A stretch of DNA of 64,000 nucleotides, taken from NCBI RefSeq assembly GCF_000742135.1, contig NZ_KN046818.1, forward strand, positions 1,240,841 to 1,304,840, in the 5' to 3' direction. This document shows, in pieces, positions 29,400 to 39,550 of this stretch (position 1 is its first letter; the number at the start of each line of letters is the position of its first letter). The DNA is from Klebsiella pneumoniae. Its GTDB lineage: Bacteria > Pseudomonadota > Gammaproteobacteria > Enterobacterales > Enterobacteriaceae. Made by a program: the position numbers and the translations under genes. Under the pieces are notes generated by a model. That model saw nothing but the letters and a program-made list of their open reading frames with translations, was not told the DNA's origin and searched no databases.

Positions 29400-29989
29400 C
29401 ATTGACCCAGCGTGGTGGAGACGCGGTTACCCGAGGAAGCCGGCGCCGCGCTGCTGGCGACCGGTTTCTCTTCCTGCTGGGTTGCTTCAACATCCGCTAC
29501 CTGAACGCTTGGCAGCTTACGAATCAGCTGTTCCGCCGCTTTGTCGTACATTTCCTGGATAATCATATCCTGCTCGGCGTCTTTCGCTAATGCCGCCTGC
29601 GGGTTATCAAAGAACGACCGATAGACCTTGGTGGTAATCGGATAGATATCGTGACCCGGGATCAGGACGCTGGCATGAACGGTCATGACCATCTGATACT
29701 CCGCCGTACGACCATCCTGGAACACCGATGCGGTATCTTTCTGAATCGACGAGCCATCGAGGCGCAGAGAAGGGACATCTTTACGCAGCGTGCTGGCGTC
29801 GATCAGTTCCACGCCGTTAAGACGCAGCTGATTACGTACCGCGCGGCTTAACGGGCCGTTCGGATCGCTCGACTGGAAAATCATGGTTTTCATGGTGGCG
29901 GGCACCTTGGTAGTGCTACGCAAATGCCAGCCACAGCCGGCGGTGACGAGCACCGCCAGAGATAACAACATTGTTACCAGATATCGCAC
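29399..29989 (-). CDS. lptE: LPS assembly lipoprotein LptE
   Basis: This 196-residue outer-membrane lipoprotein has a signal peptide with lipobox VTAGC (Cys at about residue 19). It forms the plug of the LptD barrel and delivers LPS to the cell surface. The C-terminal third is rich in Ala, Ser and Glu and probably disordered. It is 14 bp downstream of leuS and overlaps holA. Confidence 0.96.
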   Translation of the reverse strand: MRYLVTMLLSLAVLVTAGCGWHLRSTTKVPATMKTMIFQSSDPNGPLSRAVRNQLRLNGVELIDASTLRKDVPSLRLDGSSIQKDTASVFQDGRTAEYQMVMTVHASVLIPGHDIYPITTKVYRSFFDNPQAALAKDAEQDMIIQEMYDKAAEQLIRKLPSVQVADVEATQQEEKPVASSAAPASSGNRVSTTLGQ

Positions 29990-30003
29990 GCTTCCTCCCG
30001 CGC

Positions 30004-32586
30004 TTAGCCAACGACCAGATTGAGCAGTTTACCCGGAACGTAAATCACTTTACGCACGGTTTTACCGTCGAGATATTTCGCCACCAGATGTTCCTGGCCG
30101 GCGCGCTCGCGAACCTGCTCTTCAGTTGCATCTACCGCAACGGTAATTTTACCACGAACTTTGCCATTGACCTGGACGACGACGAGGGTGCTGTCTTCCA
30201 CCATCGCGCTCTCATCCGCTACCGGCCACGGCGCGTTGTCGATATCGCCTTCGCCGTTCAGCTCACGCCACAGGGTGAAGCTGGCGTGCGGAGTGAACGG
30301 GTTGAGCATACGCACCACCGCCAGCAGAGCTTCCTGCATCAGCGCACGATCCTGCTCATCTTCCTGCGGCGCTTTCGCCAGCTTGTTCATCAGCTCCATG
30401 ATTGCCGCGATGGCGGTGTTGAAGGTCTGACGACGGCCGATGTCATCGGTCACTTTGGCGATGGTTTTGTGGATATCGCGACGCAGCGCTTTCTGATCTT
30501 CGCTCAGAGCCGCCACGTTCAGTGCCGCAACCTCTCCTTTAGTGGTGTGCTCGTAGACCAGTTTCCAGACGCGTTTCAGGAAGCGGTTCGCCCCTTCAAC
30601 GCCAGATTCCTGCCACTCGAGGGTCATATCCGCCGGGGACGCAAACATCATGAACAGACGCACGGTATCCGCGCCGTAGCGCTCAACCATCACCTGCGGG
30701 TCGATGCCGTTGTTTTTCGACTTGGACATCTTACTCATGCCGGTGTACACCAGCTCGTGGCCCGCCGCGTCTTTGGCCTTCACGATGCGGCCTTTTTCGT
30801 CGCGCTCAACGATGGCGTCAACCGGGGAAACCCAGTTACGTTCGCCGTTTTCGCCCACATAGTAGAACGCGTCAGCCAGCACCATGCCCTGGCACAGCAG
30901 CTGTTTCGCCGGCTCATCGGAGTTCACCATGCCCGCGTCGCGCATCAGCTTATGGAAGAAGCGGAAGTAGAGCAGGTGCATGATGGCGTGTTCGATACCG
31001 CCGATGTAGATATCTACCGGCAGCCAGTAGTTGGCCGCTTTCGAATCCAGCATTCCTTCCTGATACTGCGGGCAGGTGTAGCGCGCATAGTACCAGGAGG
31101 ATTCCATAAAGGTATCAAAGGTGTCGGTTTCGCGCAGCGCCGGCTGGCCGTTGACGGTGGTCTTGGCCCATTCAGGATCGGCTTTGATCGGGCTGGTGAT
31201 GCCGTCCATGACCACGTCTTCCGGCAGGATCACCGGCAGCTGATCTTCCGGGGTCGGCAGCACGGTGCCATCTTCCAGGGTCACCATCGGGATCGGCGCG
31301 CCCCAGTAGCGCTGACGGGATACGCCCCAGTCGCGCAGACGGTAGTTAACTTTACGCTCGCCCACGCCCATGGCAGCCAGTTTGTCGGCAATGGCGTTGA
31401 AGCCCGCTTCATAATCAAGACCGCTGAACTCGCCGGAGTTAAACAGGACGCCTTTCTCGGTCAGCGCCTGCTCGGAGAGATCCGGCTCGGAGCCGTCGGC
31501 AGCGAGGATAACCGGCTTAATGTTCAGACCGTACTTGCTGGCGAACTCGTAGTCGCGCTGGTCGTGACCCGGAACGGCCATTACCGCGCCGGTGCCGTAT
31601 TCCATCAGCACAAAGTTTGCCGCCCAGACCGGAATTTCTTCACCGGTCAGCGGATGAATGGCTTTAAAGCCGGTATCGACGCCTTTTTTCTCCATCGTCG
31701 CCATGTCGGCTTCGGCCACTTTGGTATTGCGGCACTCGTCGATAAAGGTGGCCAGCGCCGGATTGTTCGCCGCAGCCTGCTGCGCCAGCGGGTGACCCGC
31801 CGCGACGGCCAGGTAGGTACAACCCATAAAGGTGTCCGGACGGGTGGTGTAGACAGTCAGTTTGTCAGCGTAGTCGTTGACGTCAAAGGAGATTTCTACC
31901 CCTTCCGAACGGCCGATCCAGTTGCGCTGCATGGTCTTCACGGTGTCCGGCCAGTGGTCCAGCTTATCCAGATCGTTCAGCAGTTCATCGGCGTAGGCGG
32001 TGATTTTAATAAACCACTGCGGGATCTCTTTACGCTCGACCTTGGTATCGCAGCGCCAGCAGCAGCCGTCGATAACCTGTTCGTTGGCCAGCACGGTCTG
32101 GTCATTCGGGCACCAGTTCACTGCGGAGGTTTTTTTGTACACCAGGCCTTTTTTGTACAGCTCGGTGAAGAACTTCTGCTCCCAGCGGTAGTATTCCGGG
32201 GTGCAGGTCGCCAGCTCGCGGCTCCAGTCATAGCCGAAGCCCAGCATTTTTAGCTGGTTTTTCATGTAGGCGATGTTGTCGTAGGTCCACGGCGCTGGCG
32301 CGGTGTTGTTTTTCACCGCCGCCCCTTCTGCCGGCAGACCGAACGCATCCCAGCCGATCGGCTGCAGGACGTTTTTGCCCAGCATGCGCTGGTAGCGGGC
32401 AATCACGTCGCCGATGGTGTAGTTACGCACGTGACCCATGTGTAGTCGACCAGAAGGATAAGGAAGCATCGACAGGCAGTAATACTTCTCTTTGCTCTCG
32501 TCTTCAGTTACTTCAAATGTACGATTTTCGTCCCAGTGAAGCTGGACTTTCGATTCTATCTCTTCCGGGCGGTATTGCTCTTGCAT
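30004..32586 (-). CDS. leuS: Leucyl-tRNA synthetase
   Basis: This 860-residue class Ia synthetase carries the HIGH-type motif HMGH (residues 49-52), a CP1 editing domain (about residues 225-415, with the TTRPDT motif) that clears mischarged tRNA, a zinc-like insertion, KMSKS near residue 620 and the anticodon and C-terminal domains. The start [11 protein letters not shown] at 32586 agrees with E. coli; the frame runs eight codons upstream. It is the first gene of leuS-lptE-holA-nadD. Confidence 0.98.
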   Translation of the reverse strand: MQEQYRPEEIESKVQLHWDENRTFEVTEDESKEKYYCLSMLPYPSGRLHMGHVRNYTIGDVIARYQRMLGKNVLQPIGWDAFGLPAEGAAVKNNTAPAPWTYDNIAYMKNQLKMLGFGYDWSRELATCTPEYYRWEQKFFTELYKKGLVYKKTSAVNWCPNDQTVLANEQVIDGCCWRCDTKVERKEIPQWFIKITAYADELLNDLDKLDHWPDTVKTMQRNWIGRSEGVEISFDVNDYADKLTVYTTRPDTFMGCTYLAVAAGHPLAQQAAANNPALATFIDECRNTKVAEADMATMEKKGVDTGFKAIHPLTGEEIPVWAANFVLMEYGTGAVMAVPGHDQRDYEFASKYGLNIKPVILAADGSEPDLSEQALTEKGVLFNSGEFSGLDYEAGFNAIADKLAAMGVGERKVNYRLRDWGVSRQRYWGAPIPMVTLEDGTVLPTPEDQLPVILPEDVVMDGITSPIKADPEWAKTTVNGQPALRETDTFDTFMESSWYYARYTCPQYQEGMLDSKAANYWLPVDIYIGGIEHAIMHLLYFRFFHKLMRDAGMVNSDEPAKQLLCQGMVLADAFYYVGENGERNWVSPVDAIVERDEKGRIVKAKDAAGHELVYTGMSKMSKSKNNGIDPQVMVERYGADTVRLFMMFASPADMTLEWQESGVEGANRFLKRVWKLVYEHTTKGEVAALNVAALSEDQKALRRDIHKTIAKVTDDIGRRQTFNTAIAAIMELMNKLAKAPQEDEQDRALMQEALLAVVRMLNPFTPHASFTLWRELNGEGDIDNAPWPVADESAMVEDSTLVVVQVNGKVRGKITVAVDATEEQVRERAGQEHLVAKYLDGKTVRKVIYVPGKLLNLVVG

Positions 32587-32812
32587 GGCAGCCAGTGGTC
32601 CTGTTTTCAATACAGCTACAAAGTGTAGCCAATGGATGTGTTATTTCAGATCGGCATAGCATAGCCCAAACGCCCACGTCAAAACAGCTTTTCGCACATC
32701 AACATCGGCAAAAGCTGCGCAGATTATTTCGCGACTCTGTGGCTTGTCAGACACAGCGGGAGAGGAATAAGGTCTATTATCAGAAGACGTTAACCCCACC
32801 GGAGGCGAAATG

Positions 32813-33295
32813 ATGAACAAGGTTGCTCAATATTACCGTGAACTGGTCTCCTCGCTCAGCGAACGGCTCCGCCATGGAGAGCGCGATATCGACGCGCTGG
32901 TGACGCAGGCGCGGGAAAAAATCGTCCGCGCCGGCGATCTGACGCAGAGCGAGATCGAGTCGGTGATTGCGGCGGTCAAGCGCGACCTAGAGGAGTTTGC
33001 CCGCAGCTACGAAGAGAGTCACGAAGACGAGAGCGACAGCGTGTTTATGCGGGTGATCAAAGAGAGCCTGTGGCAGGAGCTGGCTGATATCACCGACAAA
33101 ACCCAGCTCGAGTGGCGGAAAGTCTTTCAGGATCTGAATCACCACGGCGTGTACCACAGCGGCGAAGTGGTCGGTCTGGGCAACCTGGTCTGCGAGAAGT
33201 GCCACTATCACCTGGCGGTATACACCCCGGACGTGCTGCCGCGCTGTCCAAAATGTGGCCACGATCAGTTCCAGCGTCGGCCCTTCGAGCCCTAA
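32813..33295 (+). CDS. ybeL: DUF1451 zinc-ribbon protein YbeL
   Basis: This 160-residue soluble protein has a charged helical N-terminal half and a C-terminal zinc ribbon with two CxxC pairs (CEKC and CPKCG). The gene begins ATGATG; the second ATG is 7 bp after GGAGG and matches the E. coli start. Its function is unknown. It is divergent from leuS and is the last conserved gene before the two-partner secretion locus. Confidence 0.93.
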   Translation: MNKVAQYYRELVSSLSERLRHGERDIDALVTQAREKIVRAGDLTQSEIESVIAAVKRDLEEFARSYEESHEDESDSVFMRVIKESLWQELADITDKTQLEWRKVFQDLNHHGVYHSGEVVGLGNLVCEKCHYHLAVYTPDVLPRCPKCGHDQFQRRPFEP

Positions 33296-33300
33296 GCGTG

Positions 33301-33331
33301 CGAAAAACGATGCGCGAGGCTTCGCGCATCG
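33301..33331 (-). terminator. Intrinsic terminator of the tpsBA operon
   Basis: CGATGCGCGA/TCGCGCATCG perfect 10-bp stem with a GGCT loop. On the minus strand it is followed by TTTTTCG, directly after tpsA. It also lies just past ybeL. Confidence 0.85.
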
Positions 33332-33340
33332 TGGTTTGTC

Positions 33341-35134
33341 TTATTTCACCGTGTTGACTTCGGTGCTCTTGAAATACTGTTTTCCACCCATGTCGCTAAC
33401 ATATTTCTGCGATGAGTTCAGTACCAGCTTGTCAGCAGTTAACGTCCCGACTCCGCATTTCGCCAGGCCCAGTATGCCGCAACTTTTACCACCATTGACC
33501 ACTTTGGTGGCGGTTAACGTCATGTTGCCGCCCGCGCTGAGGGTTGAATAATTGTAGATCGCGCCTTTATTTTTGGTATTTAAGATCAGGTCGCCGGTGC
33601 TGCTGATCTGCCCTTCGTTGGTGATATCTGAGTAGGTCGTGATTGAAATATTTTTGGCAGTAATATTGCCATAATTATTCACTACGCCGTGATCGGTGGT
33701 GATATCGGCGGCATTCATATAACCATTTTGGTTCAGCCAGTAGCTGTGGGCGGTAATGGCATTGGTTGCCTCAATACGACCACTGCTGCTTTGCGCCAGC
33801 GTGCCATTGGTCTGCAGATTGATATTTTCGCCGGTGATATTGCCGAGGTTATAGATCTCGCCCGTATTGGCGCTGCCGTCCTGTGTAAGCGACTGAATGG
33901 TGGTTTGGCCAGTAGAGTTAATATTGCCGGTGTTTTTAAAGCTGTCGCCGACAAACGTCAGGCTGGTGTGTTTGGCGCTGATTTTGCCTTCATTGAGGAA
34001 ATCACCGATTGCCGTGGCGGCAATCTGGTTATTTGACAGCAGGGAGGCTTTTTCTTCGTTGCGGATTTTCCCGCCGCTGGTCAGGCTTAATCCACTGGTG
34101 CCGGTCATCGTGCCTGAGTCGCCGTTGGTGATGTTGCCGTTAGCGGTGGCAATCAGCTGGCCGCCGGAGAGAGAACCGATGTTAACGATATAATCGCCAC
34201 TGGAGAGCATTAAATAATAGGCGCCGGCGATGCTACCGTCATTGGTGATGCCCGTGACGGTGGAAACCTGGCTCAGCAAACCTTTGCCCGTTATTGACCC
34301 TTTGTTCAGCAAATTACCGTTGCTGGTGAGCATCAGCGTGCCGTTGGAGATAATAGAACCCTTATTACGTACGCCAAAGCCGATATTATTGCCAACCATG
34401 CTGATGCTGTTGGCCTCAATGCCGCCAAGGCTGCTGACGTCGATGCTGTACTGCGGGTTAACCGTCATCTGGATCAGGGTGGCCTTTTTACCGGCGGAGG
34501 TCACCGAGCCAGAGCTGTTATCCATGGTGAAGTTGCCCGCGCTGACCAGGGCGTTGTTGGCCTGCACTTTACCGTTAATCTTAATCGCGTCGGCGAGCAG
34601 AACCGCGTAGCCGTTGGCGGCGTTCATGCCATTTTCGCCGATGGTGAGGGTGCCTCCCGTTACGGTATAGCTGCCGATGGCGCCATCGTCGGTCATATTA
34701 ACCTTGCCGGTGGTCAGGATAGCCTTGTTGGTATTAACAAAGCTACAGCCGGAACAGGTGATGCCGTTCGGGTTGGCGATTACCACATCCGCTTTCTGAC
34801 CGTTGACTTCGATAAAGCCCTTCAGGCTACTGGCGTTTTTGGAGGTCACCTCGTTCAAAATCACCGAAGCGCTGCCGGCGGTCAGATTATTGTTGCGGGC
34901 GATATTGCCAAATGTGCTGTGGCTGACATCATCGCCGCTGTTATTAAGGATGGTGCCATTGGTGCCGACGTTGAAGTCGCGGTACAGGTTATGGGAGACA
35001 CCGGCGGCGTTCGGCTTTTCAATATCGATAACCGTGGCGCCGGAAGAGTGCGTATAGCTTGTGGGGTCGGCATAAACTACCGACGAGGTTAATACTGCCG
35101 CCAGTGCGACATAAGAAGCCTTAAACTTAAACAT
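33341..35134 (-). CDS. Short two-partner secretion exoprotein (TpsA, FHA/haemagglutinin family)
   Basis: This 597-residue protein has a signal peptide (residues 1-22, VVYA-DP) and a TPS domain (about 25-250) with the family hallmarks YRDFNVG (51-57), NPNGI (121-125) and a CSGC pair (127-130). A right-handed beta-helix made of about 20-residue G/N/T-rich repeats follows to about residue 545. It ends with a Cys pair (C552, C560) about 40 residues before the C-terminus, reminiscent of the disulfide loop that anchors HMW1 adhesins. There is no CDI-type toxin domain, VENN motif or immunity gene. I infer a surface-tethered or released adhesin exported by the TpsB encoded upstream. Confidence 0.88.
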   Translation of the reverse strand: MFKFKASYVALAAVLTSSVVYADPTSYTHSSGATVIDIEKPNAAGVSHNLYRDFNVGTNGTILNNSGDDVSHSTFGNIARNNNLTAGSASVILNEVTSKNASSLKGFIEVNGQKADVVIANPNGITCSGCSFVNTNKAILTTGKVNMTDDGAIGSYTVTGGTLTIGENGMNAANGYAVLLADAIKINGKVQANNALVSAGNFTMDNSSGSVTSAGKKATLIQMTVNPQYSIDVSSLGGIEANSISMVGNNIGFGVRNKGSIISNGTLMLTSNGNLLNKGSITGKGLLSQVSTVTGITNDGSIAGAYYLMLSSGDYIVNIGSLSGGQLIATANGNITNGDSGTMTGTSGLSLTSGGKIRNEEKASLLSNNQIAATAIGDFLNEGKISAKHTSLTFVGDSFKNTGNINSTGQTTIQSLTQDGSANTGEIYNLGNITGENINLQTNGTLAQSSSGRIEATNAITAHSYWLNQNGYMNAADITTDHGVVNNYGNITAKNISITTYSDITNEGQISSTGDLILNTKNKGAIYNYSTLSAGGNMTLTATKVVNGGKSCGILGLAKCGVGTLTADKLVLNSSQKYVSDMGGKQYFKSTEVNTVK

Positions 35135-35199
35135 TTTCTTTATTCCTTTAAATAATGATTAATAAATAATGTAAATATGACGAGTCAATAATGTGCGAA

Positions 35200-36870
35200 T
35201 TAATACCTCCACTGTAATGAAAAGCCCATATTCAGGGCGTCGCTATGAAACTTATCCGGTTTACTCAGCGGGGTACTAATAAACAGATCGTACTGCGTTG
35301 ACCATAGCTGACCGCGCAGCCCGCTGACGGCGCCGGAGAGCACTTTGCCTTTTTGATATAGATCGGCGCCGATAAGACGGCCTATATCCGCGCCCAAATA
35401 GAATTGCCGCTCGTGGGTGGCCAGATCCCAGATAAAATCGTTGCGCCAGTACCATCCCTGATTGCCGGACAGGCTGTTTTCACCGTCAAAACCGCGCACG
35501 CTCCAGCGGCTGCCAATATTGAATTTATTATCGGAAGCGAGTTTGTCCGGGCTGAACTGGGCGCTGAGGCGGGGAGCCCAGGTAAATTTGTCGCCGGTGG
35601 CGTCAAATTTCATCATTGCCTGCAGATTACCATGCACAATCCGCGACAGCGGGCTATACAGCCCGGCCTGCTCTTCCGGCGTTGCTGTCGAGCTGAGCCA
35701 CGGCAGGCTGCGCTGGATGCCGATGCTGGCATCAACAATCTTTTTGTTAAAGTAGTGCTGGTGGTTGAGGGTGAATTCCCATGAGGGGTTCTGCTTGCGC
35801 ATCACCAGTAGCTCACTGCCGCCGAAGTAATAATGCGAGGTGCTCTTGGCGATCCGCAGGTCAGCGGTGGTTTTTTGCTGCCGGGTGTGGGAGAGCAGAC
35901 GACTCAGCGTGGCGCTGTAGTAGCGATTTTTACTCTTATAATCCATCGTCGACCAGTTGCCGTTAAACTGCTGACGATACTGGCTGTATGCCCCGTAGGC
36001 GCTTAGTGTCCAGTAGCCAAAGGGAATGGAGTAATACAGGCTGCCGTTGTGGTTGCCGTCGTTATGCTGATTGAATTCAATATCGCCCCCGCCGGAAAGG
36101 TACAGGATATCGTTGAGGGTGGTCAGGTCATAGAGATAGAGGGCCCCCCCGGCCTGGTAGCGTCCGCTGGCTTTGCTGCCGGCGTCGTCAAGCCAGGCGC
36201 CAAGCTGCCATTTTTTCGCCAGGCTGCGGGCGATCTGGATATCGCTTTCTCCCTCGTGTTGGCCCGGCAGCAGTTTCATGTGCGCGGTGGCGCCGGGCAG
36301 ACGCTGCAGGTTGGCCATCCCTTGCTCAAGGTCGCTTAAGCGCAGGATAGTACCGGAAGAGGTGGGTAGGGAATTCCACAGGCGGGTGGTGTCCGAGCCG
36401 TCGGCATAGTCGATAGCGCCCACTTTGCCATAGTGCAGCGTGAACCTGAGTATGCCGTGCTCCAGCGACTGGGAGGGCACATCAATCAGCGAGGTGATGT
36501 AGCCTTGCGCGATCAGCTCATTTTGCAAGGTATAGGCCAGCAGGCGAATGCCTTCGCTACCCAGACAGCGTCCCTGCGCCTGCCGTGCGGTTTTCGCCAG
36601 TAATTTCCGGGTGAGCGCCTGGTTATCGGAGTCGATATCGACCCGGTTGATCAATTTGCAATGCGTCTCCTCAGGAAAAGGGATTCCCTGCGGCGTCACG
36701 CGCTGTTGTGAAGACTGAAAATCCTGTTGCTGCGGCGCCAGCGCCTCCTGGCGGGCTTTATCCTGCTCCGTCTGGTGAGTAGAAGAGGCCAATGGCGCGG
36801 CCCCGGCGGCTGAGGTGCCCGCCAGCGTGATAAACAGCAGCCCGGTGAGCGTGCGAGATCGAATTAACAT
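35200..36870 (-). CDS. Two-partner secretion outer-membrane transporter (TpsB, ShlB/FhaC family)
   Basis: This protein of about 556 residues has a signal peptide ending near AAGAAP, a Gln-rich plug-like helix (about 30-55), POTRA domains (FPEETHCKLINRVDI onward) and a C-terminal 16-strand barrel. RGFDGENSLSGNQGW is the conserved VRGF motif of loop 6, and the protein ends in WRY. I chose ATG 36870 because it puts the signal sequence at the N-terminus; ATG 36909 would add 13 polar residues. It exports the TpsA encoded 65 bp downstream. No haemolysin-like activator partner is present. Confidence 0.92.
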   Translation of the reverse strand: MLIRSRTLTGLLFITLAGTSAAGAAPLASSTHQTEQDKARQEALAPQQQDFQSSQQRVTPQGIPFPEETHCKLINRVDIDSDNQALTRKLLAKTARQAQGRCLGSEGIRLLAYTLQNELIAQGYITSLIDVPSQSLEHGILRFTLHYGKVGAIDYADGSDTTRLWNSLPTSSGTILRLSDLEQGMANLQRLPGATAHMKLLPGQHEGESDIQIARSLAKKWQLGAWLDDAGSKASGRYQAGGALYLYDLTTLNDILYLSGGGDIEFNQHNDGNHNGSLYYSIPFGYWTLSAYGAYSQYRQQFNGNWSTMDYKSKNRYYSATLSRLLSHTRQQKTTADLRIAKSTSHYYFGGSELLVMRKQNPSWEFTLNHQHYFNKKIVDASIGIQRSLPWLSSTATPEEQAGLYSPLSRIVHGNLQAMMKFDATGDKFTWAPRLSAQFSPDKLASDNKFNIGSRWSVRGFDGENSLSGNQGWYWRNDFIWDLATHERQFYLGADIGRLIGADLYQKGKVLSGAVSGLRGQLWSTQYDLFISTPLSKPDKFHSDALNMGFSLQWRY

Positions 36871-36909
36871 GAAGCAATATCCATTTGTTTCATTGGTTTG
36901 GTGGCGCAT

Positions 36910-37202
36910 CCATTATTCTGCGAGCGGCAGAGAATATTGATGGCCTTTATTTCGGCGCAGGCGAGGTCAGGCAAGAATATTACATTCAATTAATAAAATA
37001 ATCGTGCGACGAACCTGTTACGAGGCGTTATATGCTAGCGGCGGTGGCAAGGCCGGTCCACGAATTCATTATTGAATTCTTTATGAATTGATCGATTTAA
37101 TAAATAAGTTCAGCTTTTATCGCCCAGGTTTATTGGGTACGTAAATGATAGTAGCGATAATCCGCCGCATAAATAACATTGGCGAATAATATGGCGGAAA
37201 AG
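36910..37202. promoter_or_regulatory. AT-rich region upstream of tpsB
   Basis: No gene is seen. The stretch 37060-37190 is much richer in A/T than the neighbouring core genes and has repeated GAATT/AATTC elements. It probably holds the tpsB promoter and may be a silencing target for H-NS-like proteins; this is inference from composition. Confidence 0.35.
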
Positions 37203-37235
37203 ATTAACTGCGCATACCGGGCGGTATGCGCAGAG
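37203..37235 (-). terminator. Terminator hairpin after gltL
   Basis: CTGCGCATACC/GGTATGCGCAG perfect 11-bp stem with a 4-base loop. The minus-strand 3' side is TTAATCTTTTCC, a weak T-tract. Confidence 0.65.
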
Positions 37236-37243
37236 AAAAACCA

Positions 37244-37969
37244 TTAATGGAGTATTTTGGCGAGGAAATCTTTGGCACGCTCGGATTGCGGATTGGCAAA
37301 GAAGGCCTCTTTATCGGCATCCTCGACAATCTTCCCTTCATCCATAAAGATCACCCGGTTCGCCACCTTGCGGGCAAAGCCCATCTCATGGGTCACGACC
37401 ATCATGGTCATCCCCTCGTTGGCCAGTTCGACCATAACGTCCAGCACCTCGTTAATCATCTCCGGGTCAAGCGCTGAGGTGGGCTCATCAAACAGCATGG
37501 CGATCGGGTCCATACACAGGGCTCGGGCAATGGCCACGCGCTGCTGCTGGCCGCCGGAGAGTTGCGCCGGGTATTTTTCCGCATGCGCCGCCAGGCCAAC
37601 GCGCTCCAGCAACTTGAGGCCTTTCTTGCGCGCTGAGGCTTTATCGCGGTTAAGCACTTTGACCTGCGCCAGCGTCAGGTTGTCGATAATCGACAGATGC
37701 GGGAACAGTTCAAAATGCTGAAACACCATGCCGACGTGCGAGCGCAGTTTAGCCAGGTTGGTCTTTTTATCGTTAACCACGGTGCCATCGACAATAATCT
37801 GCCCCTGCTGTACCGGCTCAAGGCCGTTCACAGTCTTAATCAGCGTGGATTTACCGGAGCCTGACGGCCCGCAGACCACCACGACTTCGCCTTTTTTCAC
37901 TTCCGTGGAGCAATCGGTCAGCACCTGAAAGTGACCATACCATTTTGAAACGTTTTTCAGGGTAATCAT
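37244..37969 (-). CDS. gltL: Glutamate/aspartate ABC transporter ATPase GltL
   Basis: This 241-residue ABC ATPase of the polar amino acid family has Walker [10 protein letters not shown] (about 34-42), signature [15 protein letters not shown], Walker [12 protein letters not shown] and the switch His in VVTHEMGFA. It energises import by GltJK with binding protein GltI. Its start shares one base with the gltK stop. Confidence 0.96.
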   Translation of the reverse strand: MITLKNVSKWYGHFQVLTDCSTEVKKGEVVVVCGPSGSGKSTLIKTVNGLEPVQQGQIIVDGTVVNDKKTNLAKLRSHVGMVFQHFELFPHLSIIDNLTLAQVKVLNRDKASARKKGLKLLERVGLAAHAEKYPAQLSGGQQQRVAIARALCMDPIAMLFDEPTSALDPEMINEVLDVMVELANEGMTMMVVTHEMGFARKVANRVIFMDEGKIVEDADKEAFFANPQSERAKDFLAKILH

Positions 37970-38643
37970 TACACAGTCCTTTTCTTCAACCAGCTGACCA
38001 ACAGCGAGGCGCTGAGGCTAATCACAAAATAGACGCCGCCCGCGAACAGGATCATTTCGACCTGGGTTCCGTCACGCTCGCCAATGGTGGAGGCGGTACG
38101 GAAGAAGTCGGCGAGACTCAATACATACACCAGCGAGGTATCCTGGAACAGGACGATCCCCTGGGTTAGCAGCAGCGGCACCATGGCGCGGAAGGCCTGC
38201 GGCAGGATCACCAGCCGCATTGACTGCCAGTGGGTCATCCCCAACGCCAGCGCGGCGCTGGACTGGCCGCGGGAGATGCTCTGAATGCCGGCGCGGATAA
38301 TCTCTGAATAGTAGGCGGCTTCGAACATCGAAAACGCCACCATCGCCGAGATCAGGCGAATATCCGTTTTCGGCGACAGTCCCAGCACGTTCTGCAGGAA
38401 GCCCGGGACAATCAGGTAGAACCACAGCAGGACCATCACCAGTGGGATTGAGCGGAATACGTTGACGTAGGATTTAGCAAACCAGGCCAGCGGCAGAAAG
38501 CTGGACAGGCGCATAACCGCCAGCAGGGTGCCCCAGACGATGCCGACCACGATGGCGATCACCGTAATCTTAAGGGTGATCACCAGCCCTGCCAGCAGAT
38601 AGGGCATGGAGGGAACGATCGAACTCCAGTCAAAATCGTACAT
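37969..38643 (-). CDS. gltK: Glutamate/aspartate ABC transporter permease GltK
   Basis: This 224-residue inner-membrane permease has five hydrophobic segments and the EAA loop that docks to GltL ([22 protein letters not shown]). It forms a heterodimer with GltJ. It overlaps both neighbours by one base, showing tight translational coupling. Confidence 0.96.
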   Translation of the reverse strand: MYDFDWSSIVPSMPYLLAGLVITLKITVIAIVVGIVWGTLLAVMRLSSFLPLAWFAKSYVNVFRSIPLVMVLLWFYLIVPGFLQNVLGLSPKTDIRLISAMVAFSMFEAAYYSEIIRAGIQSISRGQSSAALALGMTHWQSMRLVILPQAFRAMVPLLLTQGIVLFQDTSLVYVLSLADFFRTASTIGERDGTQVEMILFAGGVYFVISLSASLLVSWLKKRTV

Positions 38644-39383
38644 TATTTGCCTCCCATATTGCCAGGCAGGCGAACCTTACGCTCGACCACATACATAATC
38701 AGCATAATCACCGCGTTGATGAAAACATAGGCCAGGGTGATGGCGGTAAAAGACTCCCAGGCATGAGCGGAGTAGTCCAGCAGTTTGCCCGCCTGCGCGG
38801 CCATATCGGCCAGACCGATGGTGGAGGCGATGGCCGAGTTTTTCACCAGGTTCATCATCTCCGAGGTCATCGGCGGCACGATAACGCGGTAGGCGTTCGG
38901 CAGCAGCACGTAGCGGTAGGTTTGCGGCAGGGTCAGGCCCATCGCCAGGCCGGCGTTCTTCTGCCCGCGCGGCAGCGACTGGATGGCGGCGCGTACCTGC
39001 TCGCAGACGCGAGCGGCGGTAAACAGCCCCAGGCACAGCATGGAGGAGACAAAGAATTGAATGTTTGGGTCCAGCTCCGATTTAAACCACATGCCGATAT
39101 TTTCCGGCAGGAACTCCGGCACCACCAGGTACCAGGTAAAGAACTGCACGATCAGCGGCACGTTGCGAAACAGTTCGACATAGCAGGTGCCAATGCCCGA
39201 GAGGAAGCGATTGGGTACCGTGCGTAAAATGCCGAACAGTGAGCCGACGAGAAAAGCGATGATCCAGGCCGAGATGGAGAGGGCGACGGTGATTTGAAAA
39301 CCGCTCCACAGCCAGCCCAGGTAGGTAGTGTTGCCGAAGGGGGCCTGTTGCAGGAATATCCCCCAGTTCCAGTCTATTGACAT
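38643..39383 (-). CDS. gltJ: Glutamate/aspartate ABC transporter permease GltJ
   Basis: This 246-residue permease has about five membrane segments and the EAA loop [20 protein letters not shown]. It is separated from gltI by the SroC region, so a processed or partly terminated transcript gives more binding protein than permease. TCCAGGAG precedes the ATG. Confidence 0.96.
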   Translation of the reverse strand: MSIDWNWGIFLQQAPFGNTTYLGWLWSGFQITVALSISAWIIAFLVGSLFGILRTVPNRFLSGIGTCYVELFRNVPLIVQFFTWYLVVPEFLPENIGMWFKSELDPNIQFFVSSMLCLGLFTAARVCEQVRAAIQSLPRGQKNAGLAMGLTLPQTYRYVLLPNAYRVIVPPMTSEMMNLVKNSAIASTIGLADMAAQAGKLLDYSAHAWESFTAITLAYVFINAVIMLIMYVVERKVRLPGNMGGK

Positions 39384-39396
39384 ACATGACTCCTGG

Positions 39397-39550
39397 AAAA
39401 AAAAGGGTAGCCATTGCTACCCTCGAAGACGGTTGTCCAGCTTGTTTCGGTATTCGCGGCGGCTGGGGAACGACCAGCCGCCGTATAGTCTGTCCGTGCT
39501 GTGACAATCATCGGGAGGGCAGGATATCCCGCCCCTGGTTGTTATAATTA
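39397..39550 (-). ncRNA. sroC: SroC small RNA (gltI-gltJ intercistronic region)
   Basis: The gltI-gltJ spacer ends in a strong intrinsic terminator: GGGTAGC (39405-39411)/GCTACCC (39416-39422) with eight T on the minus strand. The position and size equal SroC of E. coli and Salmonella, a fragment of the gltIJKL mRNA that acts as a sponge for GcvB sRNA. The 5' end is set by processing and is approximate here. A second GC-rich hairpin (GGCGGCTGG...CCAGCCGCC, about 39458-39482) lies inside. Confidence 0.75.

Noticed and set aside
29971-32253. 760-codon open frame antisense to leuS
   Set aside because: Lies fully inside leuS on the other strand, a common shadow in high-GC synthetase genes; His- and Arg-rich product without recognisable domains.
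33341-35134. Contact-dependent inhibition (CDI) system
   Set aside because: TpsA is short, without a VENN motif, toxin domain or following immunity gene.
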